This document shows, piece by piece, positions 1 through 5,483 of a stretch of DNA of 5,673 bases (the stretch's first letter is position 1; every line of letters starts with the position of its first letter). This DNA comes from DASUZB01 sp036377075. GTDB lineage: Bacteria; Actinomycetota; CALGFH01. The notes under the pieces are model-generated. The model was not told the origin of the DNA, did no database searches, and was given only the letters and a program-made list of their open reading frames with translations. Where the stretch lies: NCBI GenBank assembly GCA_036377075.1, contig DASUZB010000205.1, positions 1 to 5,673 of the forward strand, read 5' to 3'. Both the position numbers and the translations under genes were made by a program.

Positions 1-554
1 GCCGCGACCTGCTCCCGGCTCAGCGGCGCGCCCCCGCCGGCCCCCCCCACGAGCGCGGCCAGGCGGCCCGGGCCGAGGGCGCGGAGGACCCATGGGGTGA
101 GCCACCCTTCCAGGCGCTCGCGCGGCGAGAGCGCGTTGTGCGCGTAGGTGCAGGCCAGCACCAGGCGTCGCACGCGGCCCGGGTGGGCTCGGGCGAACTG
201 TTGGGCGACGGCCCCGCCCTGCGAGTAGCCCAGCACGTCGGCCTGCCCCACGCCGAGCGCGTCGAGCAGGAGCGCGACGTCGTCGGCCAGCTGCTCCACG
301 GTGTCGGGGCCGGGGAGGTGGGCGCTGCGGCCGTGCCCGCGCAGGTGGGGGACGATCAGCTGGTGGTGCGCGGCCAGGGCGTCCAGGACCGGCGCGAACA
401 GCTCGCCGGAGACCAGCAGGCCGTGCAGGAGCACGAGCGGCCGTCCCTCGCCGCGCCGGCGCGCGAAGAGGACGGGCGAGGCCGCGCCGCCCGGCGGCCG
501 GGCGGGCTGGTCGGTGGCGGACACCGCCGGCTCCCTCCCCCGGGAGCTGCCCAT
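1..554 (-). CDS. alpha/beta-hydrolase fold protein (partial, C-terminus beyond the left edge)
   Basis: I translated this frame by hand; it is open for 184 codons and leaves the window without a stop. The start is an ATG whose A is the last base of the reductase stop (TGATG), preceded by a GGGGGAG purine run. Residues 1-27 are a Pro/Gly/Ala-rich lead. The core then shows the fold's landmarks: LVLLHGLLVSG at 40-50 (oxyanion-hole HG at 44-45), LRGHGRS at 71-77, and the nucleophile elbow GYSQGG at 109-114 with Ser111 as the catalytic nucleophile. The catalytic Asp/Glu and His should lie in the missing C-terminal part. The family includes esterases, lactonases, haloperoxidase-like proteins and C-C hydrolases, so the substrate is not predictable. 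Cytoplasmic, as no signal peptide is apparent. Overlap with the reductase gene implies coupled expression. A GTG at codon 11 is an alternative start. Fold call strong, function unknown. Confidence 0.88.
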   Translation of the reverse strand, partial: MGSSRGREPAVSATDQPARPPGGAASPVLFARRRGEGRPLVLLHGLLVSGELFAPVLDALAAHHQLIVPHLRGHGRSAHLPGPDTVEQLADDVALLLDALGVGQADVLGYSQGGAVAQQFARAHPGRVRRLVLACTYAHNALSPRERLEGWLTPWVLRALGPGRLAALVGGAGGGAPLSREQVA

Positions 555-1576
555 CACTCCCCCGCGCCGCGCTCGGGTCGCGCGGGCAGCTCCCCCCTCA
601 GCCCTTCGACCACGCGGACGACGGCCTCCGGCGGCAGCGGACCCCGCTCGGCCCAGCGGATCGCGCTCTCCAGCTGGCCGAGGTCCGAGTAGCCGACGAG
701 GGCGGTGGAGACGCCTGGCTTGGACAGGGCGAAGCGCAGGGCCAGCTCGAGGGGGCTGTCCAGGCCCAGTTCCTGGGCCAGCGGCGCCAGGGCGCGGGCC
801 CGCTCGAGGTCGCGGGCGTAGTCGGCGCCGGCGACGATCGGGGCGCCGGGGTCGCCGGCGTTGGGGTGGCGCGCGGGTTGGGCGGCCAGCGCGCCGGCGG
901 CCAGGGCGCGGATGACGATCACGCCGAGGCCGGCGCCCGCCGCGGCGTCGATCAGGCCGGCGAAGTCCCGCCCGCCGCCGGAGGCCCCGGCGAAGCCGGC
1001 GCTGGGGTTGAGCGCGTTGAAGTAGCACTGGACCGTCTCGTAGCGGCCGGAGCGGGCGGCCTCGTGCACCGCGCCCGGGTCGCCCAGGCCGGTGAAGCCG
1101 ACGTGGTCCGCCAGGCCGTCGCGCACGAGCCGCTGCAGGCCGTCGGCCACCCCGCCGAGGAGGTAGCCGAGGCTGATCCCGCTCCCGCCGTCGGGCTGCC
1201 CCAGGACGACCTGGTTGTGGAACTGGAGCAGGTCGACCGCGCCGTGGCCGAGCCGTTGCAGGCTCTGCAGGCAGGAGCGCCGGATCGACCCGGCGGGGTC
1301 GTGCAGGTCGGCCGCGGTGAGGCGGACCTTGGTGCCGACCACGACCCGATTCCAGGCGTTCAGCTCGCGCAGCGCCCGCCCGAGGTTCTCCTCCGAGCGC
1401 CCGTCGCCGTAGCCCGGCGCGGTGTCGAAGTAGGTGATGCCGGCGTCGAGTGCCCGTGCGACCGCGCGCGACTGCTCGGCGGGGTCGCCGCGCACCATCA
1501 GCCCGCCGACGCTGCCGGCGCCGTAGCCGAGCGCCGATACCTTCAGGCCGGTCTTGCCGAGATCGCGCTGCTCCAC
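554..1576 (-). CDS. aldo/keto reductase
   Basis: The 340-residue product is a (beta/alpha)8-barrel NAD(P)H-dependent oxidoreductase of the aldo/keto reductase superfamily. It opens with the typical N-terminal strand (RDLGKTGLKVSALGYGAG). All four catalytic positions are visible: Asp51 and Tyr56 in FDTAPGYG, Lys83 in GTKV, and His120 in LLQFHNQ. VQCYFNALN at 182-190 and KPGVSTALVG at 286-295 match the later barrel strands and the cofactor-binding region. The length is slightly above the usual 310-330, with a tail rich in Pro, Arg and Gly. The family reduces aldehydes and ketones or oxidises sugars; the substrate here cannot be assigned. The start is GTG (1574-1576), chosen because AGGAGG lies 5 bases upstream and the protein alignment begins there. 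The stop overlaps the hydrolase ATG. The gene is separated from the upstream citrate synthase by a 115-base repeat region, so co-transcription with that gene is uncertain. Confidence 0.95.
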   Translation of the reverse strand: MEQRDLGKTGLKVSALGYGAGSVGGLMVRGDPAEQSRAVARALDAGITYFDTAPGYGDGRSEENLGRALRELNAWNRVVVGTKVRLTAADLHDPAGSIRRSCLQSLQRLGHGAVDLLQFHNQVVLGQPDGGSGISLGYLLGGVADGLQRLVRDGLADHVGFTGLGDPGAVHEAARSGRYETVQCYFNALNPSAGFAGASGGGRDFAGLIDAAAGAGLGVIVIRALAAGALAAQPARHPNAGDPGAPIVAGADYARDLERARALAPLAQELGLDSPLELALRFALSKPGVSTALVGYSDLGQLESAIRWAERGPLPPEAVVRVVEGLRGELPARPERGAGE

Positions 1577-1581
1577 CGCTG

Positions 1582-1587
1582 CCTCCT
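1582..1587 (-). promoter_or_regulatory. ribosome binding site of the aldo/keto reductase gene (GTG start)
   Basis: A perfect AGGAGG sits 5 bases before the GTG at 1576-1574. It supports a GTG start in the absence of a nearby in-frame ATG with a comparable site. Confidence 0.8.
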
Positions 1588-1593
1588 ACGGAA

Positions 1594-1695
1594 GTGAGAA
1601 ATGAGACGTGAGAAGTGAGAAAGGGGGACGCGACATACGCGCCAGCTTCGACATGCCTCCTTCTCGTTTCTCGTTTCTCGTTTCTCGCTTCTCAC
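1594..1695. repeat. inverted pair of tandem 7-base repeat arrays between the citrate synthase and reductase genes
   Basis: On the plus strand, 1594-1621 holds four heptamers of the form RTGAGAM (GTGAGAA, ATGAGAC, GTGAGAA, GTGAGAA). After a 39-base spacer, 1661-1695 holds five heptamers of the opposite orientation (TTCTCGT three times, TTCTCGC, TTCTCAC). The two arrays can pair as a long imperfect hairpin whose register repeats every 7 bases. The leftmost minus-strand unit (GTGAGAA) contains the TGA stop codon of the citrate synthase gene. The segment is much richer in A/T than its surroundings. It could act as a weak terminator, mRNA processing site or stability element, or be a dispersed genomic repeat. 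The sequence does not decide between these. Confidence 0.8.
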
Positions 1696-3236
1696 TGCGC
1701 CTCGGGCACGGGCTGGGGCGGGGGCGGGCCGGCGTAGTGGGCGCTGGGGCGGATGAGGCGGTTGTCGGCGGCCTGCTCCAGGATGTGGGAGGTCCAGCCG
1801 ATGACGCGGCTGGAGGTGAAGGTGGGGGTGAAGAGGGTGGGCGGCAGGCCGGCCGTCTCCATCACGATGCCGGCGTAGAACTCGACGTTGGTGTAGAGCT
1901 TGCGGCCGGGCTTGAGCTCCTCCAGGACGGCGATGGCGCGCGCCTCGACCTCCTTGGCGAACTCCACGCGCGGGCCGCCGAGCTTCTCCGCCACGCCGCG
2001 CAGCATGGTCGAGCGGGGGTCGTCGGTCTTGTAGACGCGGTGGCCGAAGCCCATCAGGCGGTCGCCGCGCTCGACCGCGGCGCGCAGCCAGGCGTCGGCG
2101 CGGTCGATGGTGCCGATCGCCTCGATCATCTCCAGCGCGCGGCTGGGCGCCCCGCCGTGCAGCGGGCCGGACATCGCCCCGATCGCCCCGACCACCGCGG
2201 CGGCGAGGTCGGCGCCGGTGGAGGTGATGACGCGGGCGGTGAAGGTGGAGGCGTTGAAGCCGTGGTCGATGGTGGAGATGAGGTAGCGCTCGATCGCCCA
2301 GGCGTGCTCCTCGGTCGGCTCCTTGCCGTCGAGCATGTAGAGGTAGTTGGCGGCGTAGGGGAGGTCGGGGTGCGGGTCGATCGGCTCCTGCCCCTGGTGG
2401 AGGCGGTAGAGGGCCATGATCAGCGTGGGGGTGACCGCGCAGACGCGCAGGGCCTGGCGGCGCAGCTCCTCGCGCTCCACGTCGAGCCAGGACTTGAAGC
2501 CGAGGGCGCTGCCGAGGAGCGAGATCGAGGTGCGCAGGGCGTCGAGGGGGACGAAGTCCTCGCCGAGGCGGGCGACCGCCGGCAGGAGCGGCTTCAGCTC
2601 CTCGGGGATGGCGCGCAGGGGGCGAACCTCGTCCATGAACGCCCGGCGCTGGGCCTTCGTGGGCAGCTCGCCCTCGAACATCAGGTACCAGACGTCCTCC
2701 AGCGGGCGCTTCTCGTTGAGCTCGATCGCGCTGTACTGGCGGTAGTGGTAGAAGCCCTCGGTGCCGCGGACGTCGCCGATGGTGGTCTCGGCGACGACGA
2801 CGCCCTCGAGCCCGCGGGGCGCCTCGGCGGCGGGCGTCTCGACCGGCTGGATGCGCGCGATCTTCATCAGGTCGCGCAGCGTGACGATCCCGACGAGCTG
2901 GCCGTCGGAGACGACCGGGATGTGGCGGTAGTTGTGCGAGGCGAGGTTGGCGAAGGCGTCGGCGACCTCCTCGTCGGGGCCGACCGTGTTGGGGTTGGCG
3001 GTCATCCACTCGGCGACCGTCGAGATGGAGGCGTCGGCGCCGGAGGCGGCGAAGCGCAGCAGGTCGCGCTCGGTGAGGATGCCGACCAGGTGGCTATTCT
3101 CCACCACGACGATCGAGCCCACGCGCCGCTGGTTCATGCGGACGGCCGCCTCGGCGATGGTCGCGGACCGGCCGACCGTCAGGACCTCGCGGCTCATGAT
3201 GTCGGCGACGGTGCGGGGGTTCGCTCCAGCGGTCAT
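1692..3236 (-). CDS. citrate synthase with N-terminal tandem CBS domains (actinobacterial citrate synthase 2 type)
   Basis: The 514-residue product condenses acetyl-CoA with oxaloacetate to citrate (or propionyl-CoA to methylcitrate). Residues about 10-63 and 72-126 are two CBS motifs: DIMSREVLTV...GILTERDLL and WMTANPNTV...GIVTLRDLM. A Pro/Ala linker (about 127-140) leads into the synthase domain (about 141-508). Catalytic positions are visible: His360 in GPLHGG and His399 in GFGHRVY (pig heart His274 and His320), with Glu452 in NVEFYAG where pig heart has Asp375. His325 in DHGFNAS, Arg408, Arg477 and Arg496 fit substrate-binding positions. The C-terminal SHILEQ...RPSAHYAGP resembles actinobacterial citrate synthase 2. 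About 370 residues is normal for the synthase alone, so the CBS pair is an addition. CBS pairs commonly bind AMP, ATP or related ligands, so allosteric control by energy charge is inferred. ATG is preceded by AGGAGG at 9 bases. Citrate versus methylcitrate specificity cannot be decided. Confidence 0.96.
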   Translation of the reverse strand: MTAGANPRTVADIMSREVLTVGRSATIAEAAVRMNQRRVGSIVVVENSHLVGILTERDLLRFAASGADASISTVAEWMTANPNTVGPDEEVADAFANLASHNYRHIPVVSDGQLVGIVTLRDLMKIARIQPVETPAAEAPRGLEGVVVAETTIGDVRGTEGFYHYRQYSAIELNEKRPLEDVWYLMFEGELPTKAQRRAFMDEVRPLRAIPEELKPLLPAVARLGEDFVPLDALRTSISLLGSALGFKSWLDVEREELRRQALRVCAVTPTLIMALYRLHQGQEPIDPHPDLPYAANYLYMLDGKEPTEEHAWAIERYLISTIDHGFNASTFTARVITSTGADLAAAVVGAIGAMSGPLHGGAPSRALEMIEAIGTIDRADAWLRAAVERGDRLMGFGHRVYKTDDPRSTMLRGVAEKLGGPRVEFAKEVEARAIAVLEELKPGRKLYTNVEFYAGIVMETAGLPPTLFTPTFTSSRVIGWTSHILEQAADNRLIRPSAHYAGPPPPQPVPEAQ

Positions 3237-3245
3237 CGTAGCGGT

Positions 3246-3251
3246 CCTCCT
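3246..3251 (-). promoter_or_regulatory. ribosome binding site of the CBS-citrate synthase gene
   Basis: A perfect AGGAGG lies 9 bases before the ATG at 3236-3234. This places translation initiation ahead of the CBS domains, so the fusion is translated as one protein. Confidence 0.8.
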
Positions 3252-3270
3252 CTCGCGATCGTCGTCGCGG

Positions 3271-3318
3271 GCATCGGGCGAGACTCAGCACATAACGCTG
3301 GCAGTATATACCCGATGC
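3271..3318. promoter_or_regulatory. 8-bp inverted repeat flanking the candidate citrate synthase promoter
   Basis: GCATCGGG at 3271-3278 and its exact reverse complement CCCGATGC at 3311-3318 are 40 bases apart centre to centre, about four helical turns. The -10-like box lies between them and the midpoint is close to the predicted transcript start. This geometry would suit a repressor or loop-forming operator, but no protein is implicated. Confidence 0.3.
3303..3308 (-). promoter_or_regulatory. candidate -10 box for the citrate synthase gene
   Basis: The minus strand reads GGGTATATACTGCC, containing TATACT (5 of 6 match to TATAAT) in a GC-rich setting, 66 bases before the ATG. No convincing -35 hexamer is seen at 16-18 bases upstream. 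A similar TATACTG occurs in front of phaC. The implied transcript start is near 3296. Confidence 0.45.
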
Positions 3319-3394
3319 GCCGCGGGCGCCGCCCCGGTCTTCGGCAGAAATGGGCAGTGCGAGCAAGGACTTGCCTCAGAGCGCGCCCCTTATC

Positions 3395-3467
3395 GGAACA
3401 CGACCCGGCGTGGTGTTCCAGAAAATGGCGCGTTCCGCACGATGTGGAACGCGCGGATTTCCGGAAC
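3395..3467. promoter_or_regulatory. cluster of GGAAC/GTTCC dyads upstream of the citrate synthase gene (putative operators)
   Basis: Three dyads share the same half-site. They are GGAACAC-N11-GTGTTCC (3395-3419), GCGCGTTCC-N9-GGAACGCGC (3428-3454, perfect 9-bp arms), and the palindrome TTCCGGAA (3459-3466) followed by C, which completes another GGAAC. Half-site starts fall at 3395, 3415, 3432, 3446 and 3463. Relative to the candidate transcript start they lie at about -99 to -171, an activator-like distance. The protein that might bind is not encoded in the window. The second dyad could also form an RNA hairpin in phaC read-through transcripts. Confidence 0.45.
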
Positions 3468-3547
3468 GAGGCCCACTGTCGTGCGACCGACCGATCGTGA
3501 GGTGCTCGCCATCGTCCGCAACGCGCTTCGAGCAAGCCAGCCCCGCC

Positions 3548-3563
3548 TTGTCTGCCGAGACAA
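3548..3563 (-). terminator. possible weak terminator hairpin after phaC
   Basis: TTGTCT and AGACAA form a perfect 6-bp stem with a 4-base loop, starting 9 bases beyond the phaC stop codon. No T-tract follows on the minus strand, so a canonical intrinsic terminator is not supported. It may instead protect the 3' end. Confidence 0.3.
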
Positions 3564-3572
3564 CGTGCCGGC

Positions 3573-5402
3573 CTACTTCTCCAGCACGTAGGCGCCGGGC
3601 GCGGGCGCCAGCGGCGGGTAGTCGGCGTTGCCGAGCGGCGGGGGGGCGACCTTCTTGCCGCTGTGCCGCCGGAGCCAGGCGACCCAGTCGGCCCACCAGC
3701 TGCCCTCATGCTGGGTGGCGGTGGACAGCCAGGTGGCGGGGTCGTGGCCCTCGCCGTCGGTCCAGTAGGAGCCCTTGCCCTTGCTCGGCGGGTTGATGAT
3801 GCCGGCGATGTGGCCGCTGTTGCCCAGGACGAAGCGGACGTCGCCGCCCACCAGGCGGCGCAGCTGGAGGGCGGCGCCCCAGGGGACGATGTGGTCCTCG
3901 CGGGTGCCGACGGCGTAGAGGTCCTGGGTGATGCGCCCCAGGTCGATTGGGTGGCCCTTGAGCCTGACCGCGTTGGGCTTGACGAGGTTGTTCTCGATGT
4001 AGGTGTTGCGCAGGTAGAAGGAGTGGGCGGCGCGGGCCATCCGCGTGCTGTCGGCGTTCCAGTAGAGCAGGTCGAAGGCGGGCGGCTGCTTGCCCAGCAG
4101 GTAGTTGTTGACCACGTAGTTCCAGATCAGGTCGTTGGCGCGCAGCAGGTTGAACATTGTGGACATCTCGCTGCTCGGCAGGTAGCCGCGCTCCATCATC
4201 TGCCCCTCGATGTAGGCCATGCGCGGCTCGTCGATGAAGACGGCGGTGTCGCCCACCTCGGCGAAGTCCTGCAGGCTGACCAGGAAGGTGGCGGCGTCGA
4301 CGGTGTCGTCGCCGACCGCGTCGAGGTAGGGCAGGGCCATCGAGAGGAGCGTGCCGCCGATGCAGTAGCCGATCGGCAGCACCTTCGGCGAGCCGGTGAT
4401 CGCCTTGATCGCCGCCATGGCGGCGAGCGGGCCGAGGTCGAGGTAGTCGTCGAAGGTGGTCTCCTCCAGCGCGGCGTCGGGGTTCTTCCAGCTGATGACG
4501 AAGACGGTGAAGCCCTGCTCGACGAGGTACTTGATCAGGCTGTTCTGGGGCTGGAGGTCGAGGATGTAGTACTTGTTGATCCAGGGCGGGATGAAGAGCA
4601 GCGGGACCGCCTGGGTCCGCTCGGTCGCCGGCTCGTACTGGATCAGCTCGACCAGCTCGTTGCGGGCGACGACCTGGCCGGGCGTGGTGGCGAGGTTGCG
4701 GCCCGGTGCGAAGGCGGCCGTGTCGGTCATCGAGACGCGCCCCTGCCGCAGGTCGTCGGCCAGGTGGCCCAGCCCGCGCAGGACGCTCTGCCCACCCGTG
4801 TCGAGCGCCTCGCGCAGGACGGCGGGGTTGGTGAGGGGGAAGTTGGCGGGGCTGAGGGTGTCGGCGAACTGGCGGACGTAGAAGGCGAGCCGGCGCTGCT
4901 GCCGGCGGTCGAGCCCCTGCACCTCGGCGGCCGACTTGAGCAGGGTGGCGGTGGTGAGCAGGTAGGTCTGCTTGAGCATCGCGAAGATGGCGTTGCTCTC
5001 CCAGGCCCTGTCCGCGAAGCGTTTGTCGCCCTTCTCGGGCTCGACCGCGGGGGCGGCCGGCGGCTGGCCGATGAGCTGCAGCCAGGCGTTCGCCGCGACC
5101 TCGAGCGAGCGCGAGGTCAGCTCGGTGTAGGTCGCCATCGCCCGCTGGGGGTCCTGCAGCCAGCCGGCCCAGAGCTGCTGGAGGGCCTGCGCCATCTCCC
5201 CCGGCTCCAGCGGCAGCAGCGCGCTCATGGGGTTGGCCTTCCACATGGTGTTGAGCCAGCGGTACAGCGGGTCGACGTCGGGCGGCGCGGCCGCGTCCCG
5301 GGACGTGCCGAGCAGCTTCGACCAATCGGCGAAGCCGCTCGTCAGCAGGTCGGACCAGGGGTCGGCGGCGAGGTTGCCGGGGGAAGTGCGTGGCACGGTC
5401 AT
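3573..5402 (-). CDS. phaC: class I poly(3-hydroxyalkanoate) synthase PhaC
   Basis: The 609-residue product polymerises (R)-3-hydroxyacyl-CoA, typically 3-hydroxybutyryl-CoA, into polyester on the surface of cytoplasmic granules. Residues about 1-240 form the variable N-terminal region (KQTYLLTTATLLKSA at 144-158). The catalytic domain follows. The lipase-like box GYCIGG at 345-350 supplies the Cys347 nucleophile. Asp503 in REDHIVPW and His531 in GNSGHIAG complete the triad. The Asp-His gap of 28 residues equals that of the Cupriavidus necator enzyme (Asp480, His508). Other family blocks are PPWINKYYILDL at 272-283, WNADSTRMA at 448-456 and FYLRNTYIENN at 462-472. The length fits class I (about 590) rather than the shorter class III or IV subunits, and no phaE or phaR partner is present. 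ATG is preceded by AAGGAG at 6 bases. No phaA, phaB, phasin or depolymerase gene is seen, so monomer supply must be encoded elsewhere. Confidence 0.97.
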   Translation of the reverse strand: MTVPRTSPGNLAADPWSDLLTSGFADWSKLLGTSRDAAAPPDVDPLYRWLNTMWKANPMSALLPLEPGEMAQALQQLWAGWLQDPQRAMATYTELTSRSLEVAANAWLQLIGQPPAAPAVEPEKGDKRFADRAWESNAIFAMLKQTYLLTTATLLKSAAEVQGLDRRQQRRLAFYVRQFADTLSPANFPLTNPAVLREALDTGGQSVLRGLGHLADDLRQGRVSMTDTAAFAPGRNLATTPGQVVARNELVELIQYEPATERTQAVPLLFIPPWINKYYILDLQPQNSLIKYLVEQGFTVFVISWKNPDAALEETTFDDYLDLGPLAAMAAIKAITGSPKVLPIGYCIGGTLLSMALPYLDAVGDDTVDAATFLVSLQDFAEVGDTAVFIDEPRMAYIEGQMMERGYLPSSEMSTMFNLLRANDLIWNYVVNNYLLGKQPPAFDLLYWNADSTRMARAAHSFYLRNTYIENNLVKPNAVRLKGHPIDLGRITQDLYAVGTREDHIVPWGAALQLRRLVGGDVRFVLGNSGHIAGIINPPSKGKGSYWTDGEGHDPATWLSTATQHEGSWWADWVAWLRRHSGKKVAPPPLGNADYPPLAPAPGAYVLEK

Positions 5403-5408
5403 AGAGCG

Positions 5409-5414
5409 CTCCTT
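5409..5414 (-). promoter_or_regulatory. ribosome binding site of phaC
   Basis: AAGGAG lies 6 bases before the ATG at 5402-5400 and supports this start. Confidence 0.75.
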
Positions 5415-5431
5415 GGCGGACGTATCGGGCC

Positions 5432-5455
5432 GGTGCGACGGCAGGTCGCCGCACC
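5432..5455. promoter_or_regulatory. bulged dyad in the phaC leader, directly downstream of the -10-like box
   Basis: GGTGCGAC at 5432-5439 can pair with GTC at 5445-5447 and GCACC at 5451-5455, giving 8 bp with a 3-base bulge and a 5-base loop. The dyad begins immediately after the candidate -10 box and covers the expected transcript start. It could be an operator, or a hairpin at the 5' end of the mRNA. Confidence 0.35.
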
Positions 5456-5461
5456 AGTATA
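5456..5461 (-). promoter_or_regulatory. candidate -10 box for phaC
   Basis: The minus strand reads CGCGCTATACTGGTG, containing TATACT, 53 bases before the ATG. It is one of few A/T-rich patches upstream of phaC and matches the box in front of the citrate synthase gene. No clear -35 hexamer is visible. Confidence 0.45.
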
Positions 5462-5483
5462 GCGCGGGGCGCCGCCGGGGTGC

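Larger units (their letters stand above)
3237..3572. other. 336-base intergenic region between phaC and the citrate synthase gene
   Basis: I see no credible gene here: the open frames crossing it in either direction continue into the genes as out-of-frame shadows and resemble nothing known. From the phaC side it holds a 6-bp hairpin after the stop, the GGAAC/GTTCC dyad cluster, a short dyad GCAAG-GA-CTTGC at 3363-3374, the candidate promoter with its flanking inverted repeat, and the ribosome binding site. The number of dyads suggests that the citrate synthase gene has its own regulated promoter and is not simply read through from phaC. Confidence 0.6.

Noticed and set aside
866..1597. Plus-strand 243-codon frame opposite the aldo/keto reductase gene
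   Set aside because: It is antisense to a gene with a complete catalytic tetrad and has a composition typical of GC-rich shadows.
1586..1654. 22-codon minus-strand frame (MSKLARMSRPPFSLL...) in the heptamer repeat spacer, ending at the reductase ribosome binding site
   Set aside because: The purine-rich GGAGG is only one base from its ATG, which is too close for efficient initiation. Half of the frame is translated repeat. A leader peptide remains possible but unsupported.
1543..3009. Minus-strand 488-codon frame overlapping the citrate synthase and reductase genes
   Set aside because: It is an out-of-frame shadow composed mostly of Arg, Pro, His and Ala. The true frame has intact CBS and citrate synthase motifs.
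1608..3500. Long plus-strand open frame of 630 codons opposite the citrate synthase gene
   Set aside because: It is antisense to a clearly recognisable gene, its translation is dominated by Gly, Ala, Val, Asp, Glu and Arg with no family motif, and it is expected in GC-rich DNA from the codon bias of the real strand.
3548..3563. Strong intrinsic terminator after phaC
   Set aside because: The stem has only 6 bp and no T-run follows it, so I kept it only as a weak candidate.
3663..5462. Long plus-strand open frame of 599 codons opposite phaC
   Set aside because: It mirrors phaC, shows low-complexity composition and no motif, and lacks a supported start.
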